64,000 nucleotides of DNA from Mycolicibacterium sp. lyk4-40-TYG-92 (GCF_030209435.1 NZ_JARVRX010000010.1:1-64000), one strand, 5' to 3'; counted from the stretch's first letter, positions 17,974 to 28,724 are shown. The notes: generated by a model not told the origin, from the sequence alone. Made by a program: numbers and translations.

Positions 17974-19290
17974 GTGGCGTTCGATGCACTACATCACGGG
18001 TCGCATCTCGATGCGCCGACGGTCATTCGCACCAAACGCGACGGCGGCGTGCTGTCCGACGCCGAGATCGACTGGGTGATCGACGGCTATACCCGGGGGC
18101 ACGTAGCCGATGCGCAGATGTCGGCGTTGCTGATGGCCATCTTCCTGCGCGGCATGACGCCGGCCGAGATCGCCCGCTGGACCGCGGCCATGGTCCACTC
18201 GGGGGAGCGATTCGATTTCACCGACCTGCGGCGCGACGGCAGGCCGCTCGCGCTGGTGGACAAGCACTCCACCGGCGGCGTCGGCGACAAGATCACCATC
18301 CCGCTGGTGCCCGTGATCCTGGCCTGCGGCGGCGCCGTCCCGCAGGCCGCCGGCCGCGGACTCGGGCACACCGGTGGCACCTTGGACAAGCTGGAGGCGA
18401 TCCCCGGCTTCACCGCCGAACTATCGAAAGACCGTATCCGTCAACAGCTTTCCGATATCGGTGCGGCGATCTTCGCGGCCGGTGACCTGGCGCCGGCCGA
18501 CCGCAAGATCTACGCCCTGCGCGACGTCACGGGCACGACGGAATCGTTGCCGCTCATCGCCAGCTCGATCATGAGCAAGAAACTGGCCGAGGGCGCCCAC
18601 TCCTTGGTGCTGGACGTCAAGGTCGGCCGCGGCGCGTTCCTCAAGACCGAGGCCGAGTCACGTGAGCTGGCGCGCACCATGGTCGATCTCGGCGTCGCCT
18701 ACGGCGTCCCGACGCGGGCGCTGCTCACCGACATGGACCGGCCGCTGGGCCGCGCGGTCGGCAACGCGGTCGAGGTTGCCGAGTCGCTGGAGGTCCTGGC
18801 GGGCGGCGGCCCGGATGACGTCGTCGACCTGACCGTCGCGCTGGCGCGCGAGATGCTCGACGTGGCCGGCATCGACGGCGTCGACCCCGCCCAGACCCTG
18901 ACCGACGGGACCGCGATGGACCGGTTCCGGCAATTGATCGCCGCGCAGGGCGGCGACCCCGCGGCGCCCCTGCCGATCGGGACGCACACCGAGACGGTCG
19001 TGGCGTCGCGCAGCGGGGTGATGGGTGACATCGATGCGATGTCGGTCGCCATGGCAGTCTGGCGGCTCGGCGCGGGGCGGGCCCAACCCGGAGACCCCGT
19101 GCAGGCCGGGGCGGGGCTGTACCTCCACCGGCGCAGCGGCGAGCCCGTCGCCGCCGGCGAGACCCTGTTCACGCTGTACACCGAGACCCCCGAGCGGCTG
19201 CCGTCGGCGCTGGCAGAACTCGACGGCGGATGGTCGGTGGACGACGTGGCGCCGCCGCAGCGACCCGTGGTGCTCGACCGCATCGAATAG
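17974..19290 (+). CDS. deoA: Thymidine phosphorylase
   Basis: A 438-residue phosphorylase that splits thymidine or deoxyuridine into base and deoxyribose-1-phosphate. The phosphate/substrate motif KHSTGGVGDK near residue 95, the GRGLGHTGGT strand and the domain order (small helical domain, then alpha/beta domain, then C-terminal lobe) are those of the family. GTG at 17974 is used. It acts downstream of cdd in pyrimidine salvage. Confidence 0.95.
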   Translation: MAFDALHHGSHLDAPTVIRTKRDGGVLSDAEIDWVIDGYTRGHVADAQMSALLMAIFLRGMTPAEIARWTAAMVHSGERFDFTDLRRDGRPLALVDKHSTGGVGDKITIPLVPVILACGGAVPQAAGRGLGHTGGTLDKLEAIPGFTAELSKDRIRQQLSDIGAAIFAAGDLAPADRKIYALRDVTGTTESLPLIASSIMSKKLAEGAHSLVLDVKVGRGAFLKTEAESRELARTMVDLGVAYGVPTRALLTDMDRPLGRAVGNAVEVAESLEVLAGGGPDDVVDLTVALAREMLDVAGIDGVDPAQTLTDGTAMDRFRQLIAAQGGDPAAPLPIGTHTETVVASRSGVMGDIDAMSVAMAVWRLGAGRAQPGDPVQAGAGLYLHRRSGEPVAAGETLFTLYTETPERLPSALAELDGGWSVDDVAPPQRPVVLDRIE

Positions 19291-19341
19291 CCGCGAAACC
19301 AACGCTGGCCGGTGACCCCGCCCGCGGCTAGGGTCGTCCGC

Positions 19342-20163
19342 ATGGCTGACGACGACCTCCGCGACTTCGAGCGCACCGAGTTCACCCACGATGGCACGAC
19401 CCGCACCGTGTTCCGCCGCGGGACCGGTCCGGCCGTCATCGTGATCGCCGAGATACCCGGCATCACGCCGAAGGTTCTCGCCTTCGCCCGCAAGGTCGCG
19501 GACCTGGGTTGTACCGCCGTCCTGCCGCACCTGTTCGGCATCCCGGGTCTGGACCCCAACGCCAGTAACCTGGCGGCGCTCAAGGGCATGGCGTCCGTCG
19601 TCCCGTCGTGCATCAGCAAGGAATTCACGATCCTCGCGACCGGCAAGACGTCGCCGGTCGTCGACTGGTTACGGGCCTTGGCCCGCGCCGAACACGAGCG
19701 CTGTGGCGGCCCCGGCGTCGGCGCCATCGGGATGTGCTTCACCGGCGGCTACGCCCTGGCGATGGCCACCGACGACGTCATCCTCGCCCCGGTGCTGTCC
19801 CAGCCGTCGATGCCGGTGGGCCTGACCGCCAAGCAGCGCCACAACATCGACATCTCGCCGGCGGACCTGGAGGTCGTCAAGGGCCGGTGCGCCCGCGGGC
19901 TCAACGTCCTCGGTATGCGGTTCAAGGGTGACAAGCTGGTGCCGGCGGAGCGTTTCGACTTCCTGCGCGAGCAGCTGGGCGATGCCTTCATCGCCGTCGA
20001 ACTCGAGGACGCGGACGCCAACCCGGATGCCCGGCTCCCACCGCACTCGGTGGTCACCGAGCACCTGATCGACGAGCCGGGCCAGCCCACCCGGGCCGCA
20101 CTGGATCAGGTTCTCGACCTGTTCCGGACACGGCTGCTGCTGGCGGACGAGCCGGCGGGCTAA
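19342..20163 (+). CDS. Dienelactone hydrolase-family protein
   Basis: A 273-residue alpha/beta-hydrolase. The nucleophile elbow reads GMCFTGG, so the nucleophile is Cys as in dienelactone hydrolases rather than Ser; a catalytic Asp and His are expected in the C-terminal third ([10 protein letters not shown]). Members open lactone rings or act as carboxymethylenebutenolidases, but many actinobacterial copies have unknown substrates. ATG at 19342 is used. It stands alone between deoA and add. Confidence 0.82.
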   Translation: MADDDLRDFERTEFTHDGTTRTVFRRGTGPAVIVIAEIPGITPKVLAFARKVADLGCTAVLPHLFGIPGLDPNASNLAALKGMASVVPSCISKEFTILATGKTSPVVDWLRALARAEHERCGGPGVGAIGMCFTGGYALAMATDDVILAPVLSQPSMPVGLTAKQRHNIDISPADLEVVKGRCARGLNVLGMRFKGDKLVPAERFDFLREQLGDAFIAVELEDADANPDARLPPHSVVTEHLIDEPGQPTRAALDQVLDLFRTRLLLADEPAG

Positions 20164-20191
20164 AAGCCGCCATCCGGCGCAAGATGGACCC

Positions 20192-21277
20192 ATGACCACC
20201 CTGACGCTGGATCAGATCAAGCAGGCACCCAAAGCGCTGTTGCACGATCACCTGGACGGCGGCCTGCGGCCCGCCACGGTGGTGGAGTTGGCCGAACAGA
20301 GCGGCTACGGCGACCTCCCCACCATGGATGTCGGCGAGCTCGCGATGTGGTTCCGCACCCAGGCCCACAGCGGATCGCTCGTCCGGTATCTGGAGCCGTT
20401 CGCGCACACCGTCGGTGTCATGCAGACCACCGACGCGCTGTACCGCGTCGCGTACGAATGTGTCCAGGATCTGGCCGCCGACAACGTCGTCTATGCCGAG
20501 GTGCGGTTCGCGCCCGAGCTGCACATCGCCGGCGGTCTGGTGCTGGACGAGGTCGTCGACGCGGTGTTGGCCGGATTCGCCGACGGGGAGAAGGCGGCGG
20601 CCGCGGCCGGGCAGACGACGACGGTCCGGTGTCTGGTCACCGCCATGCGGCATGCCGCCCGGTCCCGTGAGATCGCCGAGTTGGCCATCCGCTTCCGCGA
20701 CCGCGGTGTGGTCGGGTTCGACATCGCCGGCGCCGAGGCCGGGCACCCCCCGACCCGCCATCTCGACGCCTTCGAGTACATGCGGGGCAACAACGCGCGC
20801 TTCACCATTCATGCCGGCGAGGCCTTCGGTCTGCCGTCCATCCACGAGGCCATCGCGTTCTGCGGCGCCGATCGGCTGGGGCACGGCGTGCGCATCGTCG
20901 ACGACATCGAGGAGGGGCCCGACGGCACCTTCCGGCTCGGCCGGGTGGCGAACATCGTGCGGGACAAGCGAATTCCGCTGGAGATGTGCCCGAGCAGCAA
21001 CGTGCAGACCGGTGCCGCGGCCAGCATCGCCGCGCACCCGTTCGACCAGCTGGCGCGGCTCCGGTTCCGCGTCACCGTCAACACCGACAACCGCCTGATG
21101 AGCGACACCACCATGACGCAGGAGATGGCGCACCTGGTGAACGAGTTCGGCTACGGCTGGACCGACCTGCAGCGGTTCACCATCAACGCCATGAAGTCGG
21201 CCTTCATCCCGTTCGACGAGCGGCTGGCGATCATCGACGACATCATCAAACCGCGCTACGCCGTGCTGGTCGGATAG
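20192..21277 (+). CDS. add: Adenosine deaminase
   Basis: A 361-residue zinc-dependent purine salvage enzyme converting adenosine to inosine. The metal-binding HDHLDG at the N-terminus, the [10 protein letters not shown] and [10 protein letters not shown] blocks with their His and Glu, and the strand [11 protein letters not shown] followed by VNTDN (metal-binding Asp) are all present. Its last 22 bases overlap the end of the convergent mmpL gene. Confidence 0.96.
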   Translation: MTTLTLDQIKQAPKALLHDHLDGGLRPATVVELAEQSGYGDLPTMDVGELAMWFRTQAHSGSLVRYLEPFAHTVGVMQTTDALYRVAYECVQDLAADNVVYAEVRFAPELHIAGGLVLDEVVDAVLAGFADGEKAAAAAGQTTTVRCLVTAMRHAARSREIAELAIRFRDRGVVGFDIAGAEAGHPPTRHLDAFEYMRGNNARFTIHAGEAFGLPSIHEAIAFCGADRLGHGVRIVDDIEEGPDGTFRLGRVANIVRDKRIPLEMCPSSNVQTGAAASIAAHPFDQLARLRFRVTVNTDNRLMSDTTMTQEMAHLVNEFGYGWTDLQRFTINAMKSAFIPFDERLAIIDDIIKPRYAVLVG

Positions 21278-24210
21278 CTGTCGGTCGGGGCGTCGTCGAC
21301 GAAGCCGGAGCGCCCGGCGGCGCCCGCCGACACCGGCTCCTGCCGTGGCTGCTGGAACGCCTTCGGCACGAACTTCTCGGTGTTGTACCTGCCGCGCGGG
21401 TGCACGACCTGCGGCCACCAGAACCAGCGGCCGAGCAGCACCGCGATCGACGGCATCAGCAGCGACCGCACGATGAAGGTGTCGATCAGCAGACCGATCG
21501 CGATGGTCGAACCCATCTGCGCCAGCACGATCAGCTTGCTCGCCATCATGCCGGCCATGGTGGCCGCGAACACCAGGCCCGCGGAGGTGACGACACCGCC
21601 GGTGCCGGCCATGGACCGGATGATGCCGGTCTTCAGCCCGGCGTGGATCTCGTCCTGGAACCGGGAGACCAGCAGCAGGTTGTAGTCCGAGCCGACCGCC
21701 AACAGGATGATGACCGACATCAGCATGACCAGCCACTGCACCTGGACACCGAACAGGTCCTGCCACAGCAGCACCGAGATGCCGAACGACGCGGCGATGG
21801 AGCTGCCCGCCGTGCCGACGATGGTCAGGGCCGCGACCGCGCTGCGCGTCAGGATGAGCATGATCATGAAGATCAGCGTCAGTGACGAGACCACGGCGAT
21901 CATCAGGTCGTAGCGGGCACCGTCGGCCATGTCCTTGTAGGTCGCCGCGACGCCGCCGAGATAGATCTTGGCGTCCGACAGCGACGACATCTTCAAGGCC
22001 TCCTGCGCGGCCTTGCGTTCGGACTCCACCCGGGCGATGCCGTCGACGGTCGCCGGGTCGCTCTGGTGGGTGATGAACATGCGCGCGGACTTGCCGTCGG
22101 GCGACATGAACATCTTCAGCCCGCGCTCGAAGTCCGGGTTGGTGAACGCCTCGGGCGGCAGGTAGAACAGGTCGTCGTTCTTGGCGCCGTCGAATGCCGA
22201 ACCCATGGCCAGTGCGGTGTCGTTCATGGCCTGCATCTGGTCGATGAGCGCCTTCTGCGAGTTGTACGACGCCAGCGACAGGTCCCGGCTGGTCTTCATC
22301 GACGCGATGGTCTGGGGGAGCAGAGCCGTCAGTTTCGGTGCCAGGTCGGCCAGTTTATCGGTGTTGACCTGCACGTCGCTGGTCCGGTCGGTCAACTCGT
22401 CGATGCCGTCCAGGGAGTCGAACACGGACCTGATAGCGGCGCACATCGGGATGTCGAAGCAGTGCGGCTCCCAATAGAAGTAGTTGCGCATGGGCCGGAA
22501 CTGGTCGTCGAAGTTCGCGATGTTGTCGCGCATCTGCTCGGTCACCTTGAGCAACTCCTGGGACTTGCGGTCGGAGTCCTGGGTCAGCCTGGTCTGCTCG
22601 AGCGAGAGCGCGTACTGCTTTTCCAGGATGTCGATCGAGACGTTGGTCGCGTCGATCATCCGGAGCTGGTCTTCCAGTTGCTTGCGCTGGAACGGCAGGT
22701 TCATGTTGCTGGTCTGGCCCGAGATGCTCGTCTGGAACGGAATCGAGCTGTGCTGGATGGGGATCCCCAGCGGCCGGGTGATGCTCTGCACCATCGCGAT
22801 GCCCTCAGTGTGCATCACGTTGCTCGCGATCTTGTTCAGCACCAGCATGTCTGCGGGATTGCGCATGTCGTGGCCGGACTCGACCATCAGGATGTCGGGA
22901 TTCATGCGGGCCTGCGTGAAGTGCCGGTCGGCGGCCGCGAAGCCGACATTGACCTTGGCGTCCGCGGGTAGGTAGTAGCGGTCGTTGTAGGCGGGCTTGT
23001 AGCCGGGGATGGCCACGATCCCGATCAGGACGACGAACAGGCTCGCCACCAGAATCGGTGCGGGCCAACGCACCACAGACGTGCCGATGCGGCGCCAGAA
23101 GCGGCTCTGCGGCGGTCGCTTGGACTCGTACATCCCGACCCGGCTACCGAGGTACAGGACGGCCGGCCCCACCGTGACCGAGATCGCGACCACCACGATC
23201 ATGCCGATCGCGACCGGGGCGCCCATGGTGGTGAAGTAGGGGAGGCGGCAGAAGCTCAGGCAGTACGTCGCGCCGGCGATCGTCAGACCGGAACCCACGA
23301 TGACGGGCGCAACCGACTTGAACGTCGCGTAGTAAGAGTCGTCCCGGTCGAGGCCCATGCCGCGGTCTTCGCGGTACCGGCCGAAGATGAAGATGCCGTA
23401 GTCGGTGGCCGCGGCGATGGCCAGCATGGTCAGGATGTTGCCCGCGAATGTCGTCAGCCCGAACACGTCGTGGGTGGCGAGCACCGACACCACGCCGCGC
23501 GCGGTCAGCAGCGCCAGGAACGTCAGGAACAGCTGGACGAGCGTGGTCCGGACCGAGCGGTAGACCACCAGCAGCATGCCCGCGATCGCGGCCAGCGTGA
23601 TCAGGGTGATCATCACCAAGCTCGCGTTGCCGATGACGTGCAGATCGTCGGTCAGCGCGGCGGGCCCGGCGACGTACGCCTGCACACCCGGCGGCGCCTT
23701 GGTCTCCTCGATGACCTTGCGGACGGCATCGACGCCTTCGTTGGCAAGCGTCATGCCCTGCTCACCGGCGAGGTTGAGCATCACGTACGACGCCTTGCCG
23801 TCGGCGCTCTGCGCGCCGGCCGCGGTCAGCGTGTCGCCCCAGAAGTCCTGGATGTGCTGGATGTGCTCGGGGTCCTGCTGCAGCTTGCGGATGATCTCGT
23901 CGTAGTAGCGGTGGGCATCCGGGCCGAGCGGTTCCTTGCCCTCGACGACAACCATGATGGTGCTGTTGGAGTTGAACTCCTTGAAGTTGGCGCCCATCAG
24001 CTTCATGGCGTGCATCGACGGCGCGTCCTCGGGCGCCATCGGTGCAGCGTGCAGTTCACCGACGACTTCCAGTGGCGGGGCGATCACGTTGACCAGGACG
24101 GCGATGGCAACCCAGAACAGGATGATCGGCACCGACAGGATGCGCAGCGCGTGCGCGAACTTCGGCCGCTTTTCGGTCGTGTTGTGCGGTGTCTCAAGTG
24201 TTTCGGTCAT
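21256..24210 (-). CDS. MmpL-family RND transporter
   Basis: A 984-residue inner-membrane lipid/siderophore exporter of the MmpL4/5 type. Two sets of six helices are visible; the proton-relay Asp-Tyr pairs are at residues 270-271 ([14 protein letters not shown]) and in [15 protein letters not shown] near the C-terminus. Between helices 7 and 8 there is the long heptad-rich hairpin (about 480-700) with two Cys that marks the MmpS-associated subgroup. Its ATG overlaps the mmpS stop by four bases. The cargo is not deducible; relatives export glycopeptidolipids, siderophores or drugs. Confidence 0.93.
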   Translation of the reverse strand: MTETLETPHNTTEKRPKFAHALRILSVPIILFWVAIAVLVNVIAPPLEVVGELHAAPMAPEDAPSMHAMKLMGANFKEFNSNSTIMVVVEGKEPLGPDAHRYYDEIIRKLQQDPEHIQHIQDFWGDTLTAAGAQSADGKASYVMLNLAGEQGMTLANEGVDAVRKVIEETKAPPGVQAYVAGPAALTDDLHVIGNASLVMITLITLAAIAGMLLVVYRSVRTTLVQLFLTFLALLTARGVVSVLATHDVFGLTTFAGNILTMLAIAAATDYGIFIFGRYREDRGMGLDRDDSYYATFKSVAPVIVGSGLTIAGATYCLSFCRLPYFTTMGAPVAIGMIVVVAISVTVGPAVLYLGSRVGMYESKRPPQSRFWRRIGTSVVRWPAPILVASLFVVLIGIVAIPGYKPAYNDRYYLPADAKVNVGFAAADRHFTQARMNPDILMVESGHDMRNPADMLVLNKIASNVMHTEGIAMVQSITRPLGIPIQHSSIPFQTSISGQTSNMNLPFQRKQLEDQLRMIDATNVSIDILEKQYALSLEQTRLTQDSDRKSQELLKVTEQMRDNIANFDDQFRPMRNYFYWEPHCFDIPMCAAIRSVFDSLDGIDELTDRTSDVQVNTDKLADLAPKLTALLPQTIASMKTSRDLSLASYNSQKALIDQMQAMNDTALAMGSAFDGAKNDDLFYLPPEAFTNPDFERGLKMFMSPDGKSARMFITHQSDPATVDGIARVESERKAAQEALKMSSLSDAKIYLGGVAATYKDMADGARYDLMIAVVSSLTLIFMIMLILTRSAVAALTIVGTAGSSIAASFGISVLLWQDLFGVQVQWLVMLMSVIILLAVGSDYNLLLVSRFQDEIHAGLKTGIIRSMAGTGGVVTSAGLVFAATMAGMMASKLIVLAQMGSTIAIGLLIDTFIVRSLLMPSIAVLLGRWFWWPQVVHPRGRYNTEKFVPKAFQQPRQEPVSAGAAGRSGFVDDAPTDSYPTSTA

Positions 24211-24641
24211 GCGGACTTCACCAGGCAGTAGGTCTGGGCGTTGACGCCATCGGCGGATTGCTCTTCTCGGACGGTGCCGTTGACGGTGACGCGGCAGCCG
24301 ATGTGGTCGCTGCTGCGCTCACTGTCGCTGCGCGCCATCAGGTTCGCGCTGACGGTCGGCAGTGTGGTGGACAGCGTGACGGACCAGGGCAGCGGGGCGC
24401 TGACCGAGTGCACGTTGGCGTCGGGATCGAAATAGCTGATCTCGGCCGAGCTTCCGGGCGGTCCGTAGACCTCGTACACGAGGACCTTGGGGTTGAACTG
24501 GACGATCTCGATGCCCGCGCCGGCATGGGCGTTGAGGTTCTCCGACCCGAACTTCGCGTGCAGGCGGGACACCACCAGGCCCGACACCGCCAGTACGAGC
24601 ACCAGGAGAAGCGGTATCCAGACCTTCTTCAGTAGGCCCAT
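24207..24641 (-). CDS. MmpS-family membrane protein
   Basis: A 144-residue accessory protein with a single N-terminal membrane helix (about 8-28) and a beta-rich outer domain containing VLVYEVYGPPGSSAEISYFD, the conserved core of MmpS proteins, plus two Cys (HIGCRV and TYCLVK). It partners with the MmpL downstream, to which it is coupled by a four-base overlap. ATG at 24641 is chosen over a longer frame because AGAGG precedes it and the membrane helix starts directly after. Confidence 0.92.
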   Translation of the reverse strand: MGLLKKVWIPLLLVLVLAVSGLVVSRLHAKFGSENLNAHAGAGIEIVQFNPKVLVYEVYGPPGSSAEISYFDPDANVHSVSAPLPWSVTLSTTLPTVSANLMARSDSERSSDHIGCRVTVNGTVREEQSADGVNAQTYCLVKSA

Positions 24642-24870
24642 CGACCTCTGCTTCGTTTGTCGCCCAGTCGACTCTGACCGCACCCGACCACCTTCCGCTC
24701 AACCCGCTGACCGAACCCCGACGATCAAGCTGCTGCCATCGCCTGCCCCGGCAGGCGGCTCCGCTTACTCAGCGGATTCTTGGGAAATTCTTACGCCTTG
24801 CTAACTAATTTTGCAACGCGATTTCTTAGGTGTTGGAACCGGGGGCGGGTTATCGCAGGTGAACGGGGTC

Positions 24871-25710
24871 TCAGTTGGACAGGACGGCCCGCAGCGCGTC
24901 GGCAAATTCTCCGGGTGCGCTCATGAACCCGCCGTGATCGCCGGGGAAGATGACGGGTTCGACGCCCAGCAGCCGGCACAGCGCCAGCGAGGTGCCGTGG
25001 GTGATGAGGGGCTCGGAGTCGGCGCCGATGCCGACGATCACCCGGCTCGCGCGCAGCGCGTCGAGGTCGGGCACATACGTTGTGGTGCAGAGCAATTCAT
25101 GACTGAAGAACCGGGACAGGTCGGCGAGTTGCCTGGCCATCTCGGCGGATGCGGGCGGCGGTCCCGGCGGCGCGGGAGCGTCGCCATCGGACTGGTCGAA
25201 GCCCGCCGTCGCCATGAACTTCGCCATGGCCGCGCCCGGGCCGTCGCTGTGGAAGGTGTCGATGATGTCCCGCGTCGCGGCGCGCTGCTTGGCTGCTTCC
25301 GATGCGGGCAGTAGCTCCAGCAGGGGCGGCTCATGCGCCACCAGTGTCCGCACCAAGCCCGGGTATCTGGCGGCCAGCGCGAGGCCCGTCACCGCGCCGC
25401 CGCTGGAGCCGAACACGTCGGCCGGGCCGGCGCCCAGGTCGTCGAGGATCGCGGCGACGTCGTCGGCCCGCAGTTCTGGCGTGGAGTCCTGCGCGGGGTC
25501 CTCGATGGGGCTGGCGCCCAGCCCGCGAGGGTCGTAGGTCACGACGGTGTGGTCGACGGCCAGGGCGTCGGCCACCGCGGCGAACTCGGAGGCCGTCATG
25601 GGCGAACCGATGACAGCGACCACCGGCCCGTTGCCGCGCACCTCGTAATGCAGGGTGGCTCCGGAGACGGCGAGGCTTCGGACGACGGGTTGGGCGCTGG
25701 TCTGGGTCAT
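24871..25710 (-). CDS. Alpha/beta hydrolase
   Basis: A 279-residue alpha/beta-hydrolase with nucleophile elbow GSSGGAV, an oxyanion strand at GNGPVVAVIGSP and a catalytic His in FPGDHGGFMS. No signal peptide is visible, so it is probably cytosolic. It is the last gene of a leftward unit starting with the EspC-like gene, 55 bases after the Rv3311-like gene, and its position recalls Rv3312c. The substrate is unknown. The 229 bases between it and mmpS hold an AT-richer promoter-like stretch near 24780-24835 and no gene. Confidence 0.85.
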   Translation of the reverse strand: MTQTSAQPVVRSLAVSGATLHYEVRGNGPVVAVIGSPMTASEFAAVADALAVDHTVVTYDPRGLGASPIEDPAQDSTPELRADDVAAILDDLGAGPADVFGSSGGAVTGLALAARYPGLVRTLVAHEPPLLELLPASEAAKQRAATRDIIDTFHSDGPGAAMAKFMATAGFDQSDGDAPAPPGPPPASAEMARQLADLSRFFSHELLCTTTYVPDLDALRASRVIVGIGADSEPLITHGTSLALCRLLGVEPVIFPGDHGGFMSAPGEFADALRAVLSN

Positions 25711-25765
25711 GTCAGTGCAGACCGGCAGGGCACCCGGAACTCATCGCCCGTCTTTTCCCAGGCGG

Positions 25766-27049
25766 TTATTCCTGGCGCAGGCGCGACTCGACGAAGCGCT
25801 CGAGCGTCTCCCACTGGGCGACGGCTTCGGCGTACGGCTTCGACGGGGCGCCGACGGTCTCGGGCTCCAGCACGTGACCGACGAACTTGCCGAGCGGCTG
25901 GCTGGTCGTCAGGTACTTGTCGGCGGTGCCGTCCTCGGCGTAGTCGCAGACGTCACGGACGAACTCGACGGCCAGGTCCAGCTGCTCGCGGTCGACGGCG
26001 TCGGGGCCGTCGGCGATGTCGTCGGACAGACCGCTGAGCACGTAGACGTTGTCCTCGGTGACGCGAATCTGCAGCGAGCCGTCGGTGGCCGCGGTGCGGA
26101 TGTCGCTGTATGCCTCGAAGCTCGACAGGTCGCTCTCGTGCTCGTCGGCCAGGTAGCGGGCCAGGGCGCGCTCCGAGCCGAACACGCTGATGCGGCCGTT
26201 GCGGCCGAGGAAGCGCGGCTGGTCGTTGTAGTAGCAGCGCAGCGTGTAGAGAGTGCCGCCGTTGGTCATGATCCGGATCGGGTCGATGCCGACGCGCTCC
26301 CAGAAGTCCTCGTCGCTGCCGAGCAGTTGACGCTCGGCCTGCGCGGTGAGGGCGGCCTCCTCGGAGTCGGTGTCCACCTCGTCCTCGATCACGACGTCGT
26401 CGACGTCGGTCTCGTCGACCTCGTCGAGTTCGTCTTCTTCGGGCTCGGGTGCGGGCGCGTCTAGCTCGGCCTGGGCCTTCTCGGCGGCCTTGGCGTCGAC
26501 CTCGGGGGTGGTGACGAGCGCATCGATGGCGTCGAGCACGTGGTCCCAGCTGCGGCCGACGGCGGCTTCGATGTCGGCCCAGCGCTTGCGGCCGGCCCGG
26601 CCCGAGTAGGCCTCGGCGCCGCCGCCGAGCGTCGACAGCACGGGGTTGCCGTTGAAGAACTTCGCGACCGCGATCAGGTCGCAGACCGAGCCGAGGGCGC
26701 CGACGACCTGGAGGGTCCGTCGCAGCGAAGTCACGGACTCCTCGGTGGGCTTCTCGGCGACCAGCTCGGGCACGCCGACCAGGTCGTGCAGGTGGCTCTC
26801 ATCGGGGTTCAGGCGGTGGGCGTTGGCCTCGCCGAGCGCCTTCCACTTCGGGTGGTCGGCGAGGTCGTTGTCGGTGTTGGTCCGCACGAAAGCGGCCAGG
26901 TCCGCGACGGATTCGAACGCGTAGAGGTCTTCCTCGTGGCCGAGGAACGCTTCCCACTCGTCGTCGGCGTCACGCCATAGCGGCGCCCACAGGGTGTACA
27001 GATCGCCATTGGTCAACCCGAGCCGAACCGGCACGATGTCAGCAGCCAT
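25766..27049 (-). CDS. Rv3311-like conserved protein with a duplicated module
   Basis: A 427-residue soluble protein of unknown function, syntenic with M. tuberculosis Rv3311. Two copies of one module are visible: residues about 6-65 (VRLGLTNGDLYTLWAPLW through a Leu-Ala-rich helix) and about 250-310 (IRIMTNGGTLYTLRCYYND through the equivalent helix). Between them is a very acidic linker (about 205-240) in which more than half the residues are Asp or Glu. No membrane segment or known catalytic motif is seen. ATG at 27049 is used; it follows the small 70-residue gene by ten bases. Confidence 0.8.
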   Translation of the reverse strand: MAADIVPVRLGLTNGDLYTLWAPLWRDADDEWEAFLGHEEDLYAFESVADLAAFVRTNTDNDLADHPKWKALGEANAHRLNPDESHLHDLVGVPELVAEKPTEESVTSLRRTLQVVGALGSVCDLIAVAKFFNGNPVLSTLGGGAEAYSGRAGRKRWADIEAAVGRSWDHVLDAIDALVTTPEVDAKAAEKAQAELDAPAPEPEEDELDEVDETDVDDVVIEDEVDTDSEEAALTAQAERQLLGSDEDFWERVGIDPIRIMTNGGTLYTLRCYYNDQPRFLGRNGRISVFGSERALARYLADEHESDLSSFEAYSDIRTAATDGSLQIRVTEDNVYVLSGLSDDIADGPDAVDREQLDLAVEFVRDVCDYAEDGTADKYLTTSQPLGKFVGHVLEPETVGAPSKPYAEAVAQWETLERFVESRLRQE

Positions 27050-27059
27050 GCGGCACAGC

Positions 27060-27272
27060 CTATCGACGCGCGGGTCGGGCCACGCTGGGGGCATCTTGTC
27101 GTCGGGTGGTGGGCGGGCCGTGTTGGAGGAGATCGTCGCGCAGGTTGTGCAGAACGGCGCCGGCGGCTTCGGGGTCGTGGCCCGGCGTCGACAGTTCCGC
27201 GGCGGTGCGCTTCAGTACCGCGAGCGCCGCGCGGGCCCGGGCCATCGTGTCGTCGTATTGCCTAGCGGTCAT
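27060..27272 (-). CDS. Small protein coupled to the NlpC/P60 gene
   Basis: A 70-residue protein whose ATG overlaps the stop of the NlpC/P60 gene as ATGA, evidence that it is translated. The first 50 residues are predicted helical and charged (MARARAALAVLKRTAAEL, then AAGAVLHNLRDDLL); the tail is Arg/Pro-rich. I do not recognise a family. Its position between a T7SS-type hydrolase and an Rv3311-like gene suggests a role as an accessory or chaperone to one of them. Confidence 0.65.
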   Translation of the reverse strand: MTARQYDDTMARARAALAVLKRTAAELSTPGHDPEAAGAVLHNLRDDLLQHGPPTTRRQDAPSVARPARR

Positions 27273-28372
27273 GCCGTCGGGCGGAAGAAGCCGTGGAAAC
27301 CCTGATTCAGGTTGGTGGTTCGGATCGGGGACAGCTGGACGGGATCGCCCGCTTCCACCATGAGGCCGTTCCCCACGATCATCGCCACGTGGCCATCCCA
27401 GACCGCCAGGTCGCCCGGACGCAGCGAGCCACGGTCGACGGCGGCGCCGACGTCCTGCTCCTGCGCCAGCCGCGGCAGGTCGAGCCCGGCCTCGCGATAC
27501 GCCCACTGGGTCAGTCCGCTGCAGTCAAGCCCCACGCCGGGCGTCGTGCCACCCCATACGTACGGCACGCCGAGCTGGGTGAGAGCGTGCCGTACCGCGT
27601 CGGCCGCGACCTTGTTCGGCGCGGTGGCGGTGCTGCCGTCGGGAAGCGTGACGGCCTCGCCGGCGCCGAATTTCCCAGGGTCGGGTGGTCGGCGGTGGTT
27701 GCGCACGCTGAGCGCGGCCTGGGCGGTGTGGGCTGCGGGAGTGGCGAGCGCGCCGAGTCCGCCGGCCCAGTTTGCGCCCTGACCACCGGACGTGCCCAGG
27801 CTGGGGCTCATGCCCGCACCCGAACCTGATCCGCTTGCCTCCCAAGGTGATCCCTGGCTCGGTGTTGCAGGAGCACTTGCCGTTGCCGTGATCTGCTCGG
27901 CCTGCGCGGCGAGTTCAGTGTGCAGCTCATCGACGACGGCGATGGCCTCATCCAGGGCCCGGCTCGCTTCGTCGATGAGCGTGGCGGCGTCGGCGGGTGA
28001 TTCGAGAGCGGCCTCCAGTTCAGTGGCCCGGGCCTCGAAGTTCTGCAGGATCGTTTGGAGGCGTTCGCGGGCATGCGCCACCGCGGCGGCGGCCCGTTCG
28101 GTGTGCGTGCTCAGTTGCCCGGCTGTCATAGCCATCGCCACGATCGCGGTAACCGCCGCGTTCGCGAACTGGCCGGCACCGCCCGCCGCCGTGCCGGTCC
28201 ACTGGCCGCGGGCCTGCTGCCACGCGCTGTCGGCGCCGGCCGCGACGCCGTCGAGCCCGGACTGCACCGCGCGTAGGGCTTCGGCCGGATCAGCGTCCGA
28301 GAATCCGGGGCCCACGAGCGCCTGCACGTCTCGGATCGGCGCGGCCAGCGCAGCTGTCAGTGAGCCCGTCAC
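27269..28372 (-). CDS. NlpC/P60 peptidoglycan endopeptidase with WXG-like N-terminus
   Basis: A 367-residue protein. The N-terminal 150 residues form a helical region with a WTG motif at 58-60, like WXG100-type proteins secreted by ESX systems; a Gly/Ser/Pro-rich linker (about 165-235) leads to an NlpC/P60 domain with catalytic Cys284 (GLDCSGLTQWAY) and His328 (DGHVAMIVG). Such enzymes cut gamma-D-Glu-mDAP bonds in peptidoglycan. There is no Sec signal, so export through a type VII system is likely. GTG at 28372 overlaps the stop of the EspC-like gene (GTGA) and is chosen for that reason. Confidence 0.85.
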   Translation of the reverse strand: MTGSLTAALAAPIRDVQALVGPGFSDADPAEALRAVQSGLDGVAAGADSAWQQARGQWTGTAAGGAGQFANAAVTAIVAMAMTAGQLSTHTERAAAAVAHARERLQTILQNFEARATELEAALESPADAATLIDEASRALDEAIAVVDELHTELAAQAEQITATASAPATPSQGSPWEASGSGSGAGMSPSLGTSGGQGANWAGGLGALATPAAHTAQAALSVRNHRRPPDPGKFGAGEAVTLPDGSTATAPNKVAADAVRHALTQLGVPYVWGGTTPGVGLDCSGLTQWAYREAGLDLPRLAQEQDVGAAVDRGSLRPGDLAVWDGHVAMIVGNGLMVEAGDPVQLSPIRTTNLNQGFHGFFRPTA

Positions 28373-28674
28373 CACCAGGTTCCGATCCGGCCGCCGACGG
28401 CGTGGTCGGCGTCGACGAAGGTGCTCGCCGTGGCGACGGCGGTGGTGGCGCCGGTGTCGAGATGTGCGCTGAGGCGGTACGCCACCTGGGCCTGATGGTG
28501 CGTCGCCCGTGCGAGCGCTGTGGCGAAGGCTTCGCCCACGGGGCCGAATACGTTGAACTGCCCGGCGATGGCGGTCAGGTCCGCGGCGTGCGCGGCCAGT
28601 TCGGTGCTGCGGCCGCGGTAGTCCTCGGACAGGCTGTGCAGGGCTGACGGGTCCACGGTCAGATTTCGGATCAT
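28369..28674 (-). CDS. EspC-like type VII secretion target protein
   Basis: A 101-residue helical protein with the pattern of EspC-family ESX substrates: an N-terminal VDPSALHSL helix, the central FGPVGEAFATALARA and a C-terminal tail. The usual secretion signal YxxxD/E appears as FVDAD, Phe replacing Tyr. ATG at 28674 is used. It is translationally coupled to the NlpC/P60 gene, so the pair may be secreted as a dimer, with this small protein giving the signal. Confidence 0.75.
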   Translation of the reverse strand: MIRNLTVDPSALHSLSEDYRGRSTELAAHAADLTAIAGQFNVFGPVGEAFATALARATHHQAQVAYRLSAHLDTGATTAVATASTFVDADHAVGGRIGTWW

Positions 28675-28724
28675 GTGGATAAGACGGCCGTCGTGCCCGT
28701 TCGGTTCCATTAATGTTGGCGCCC

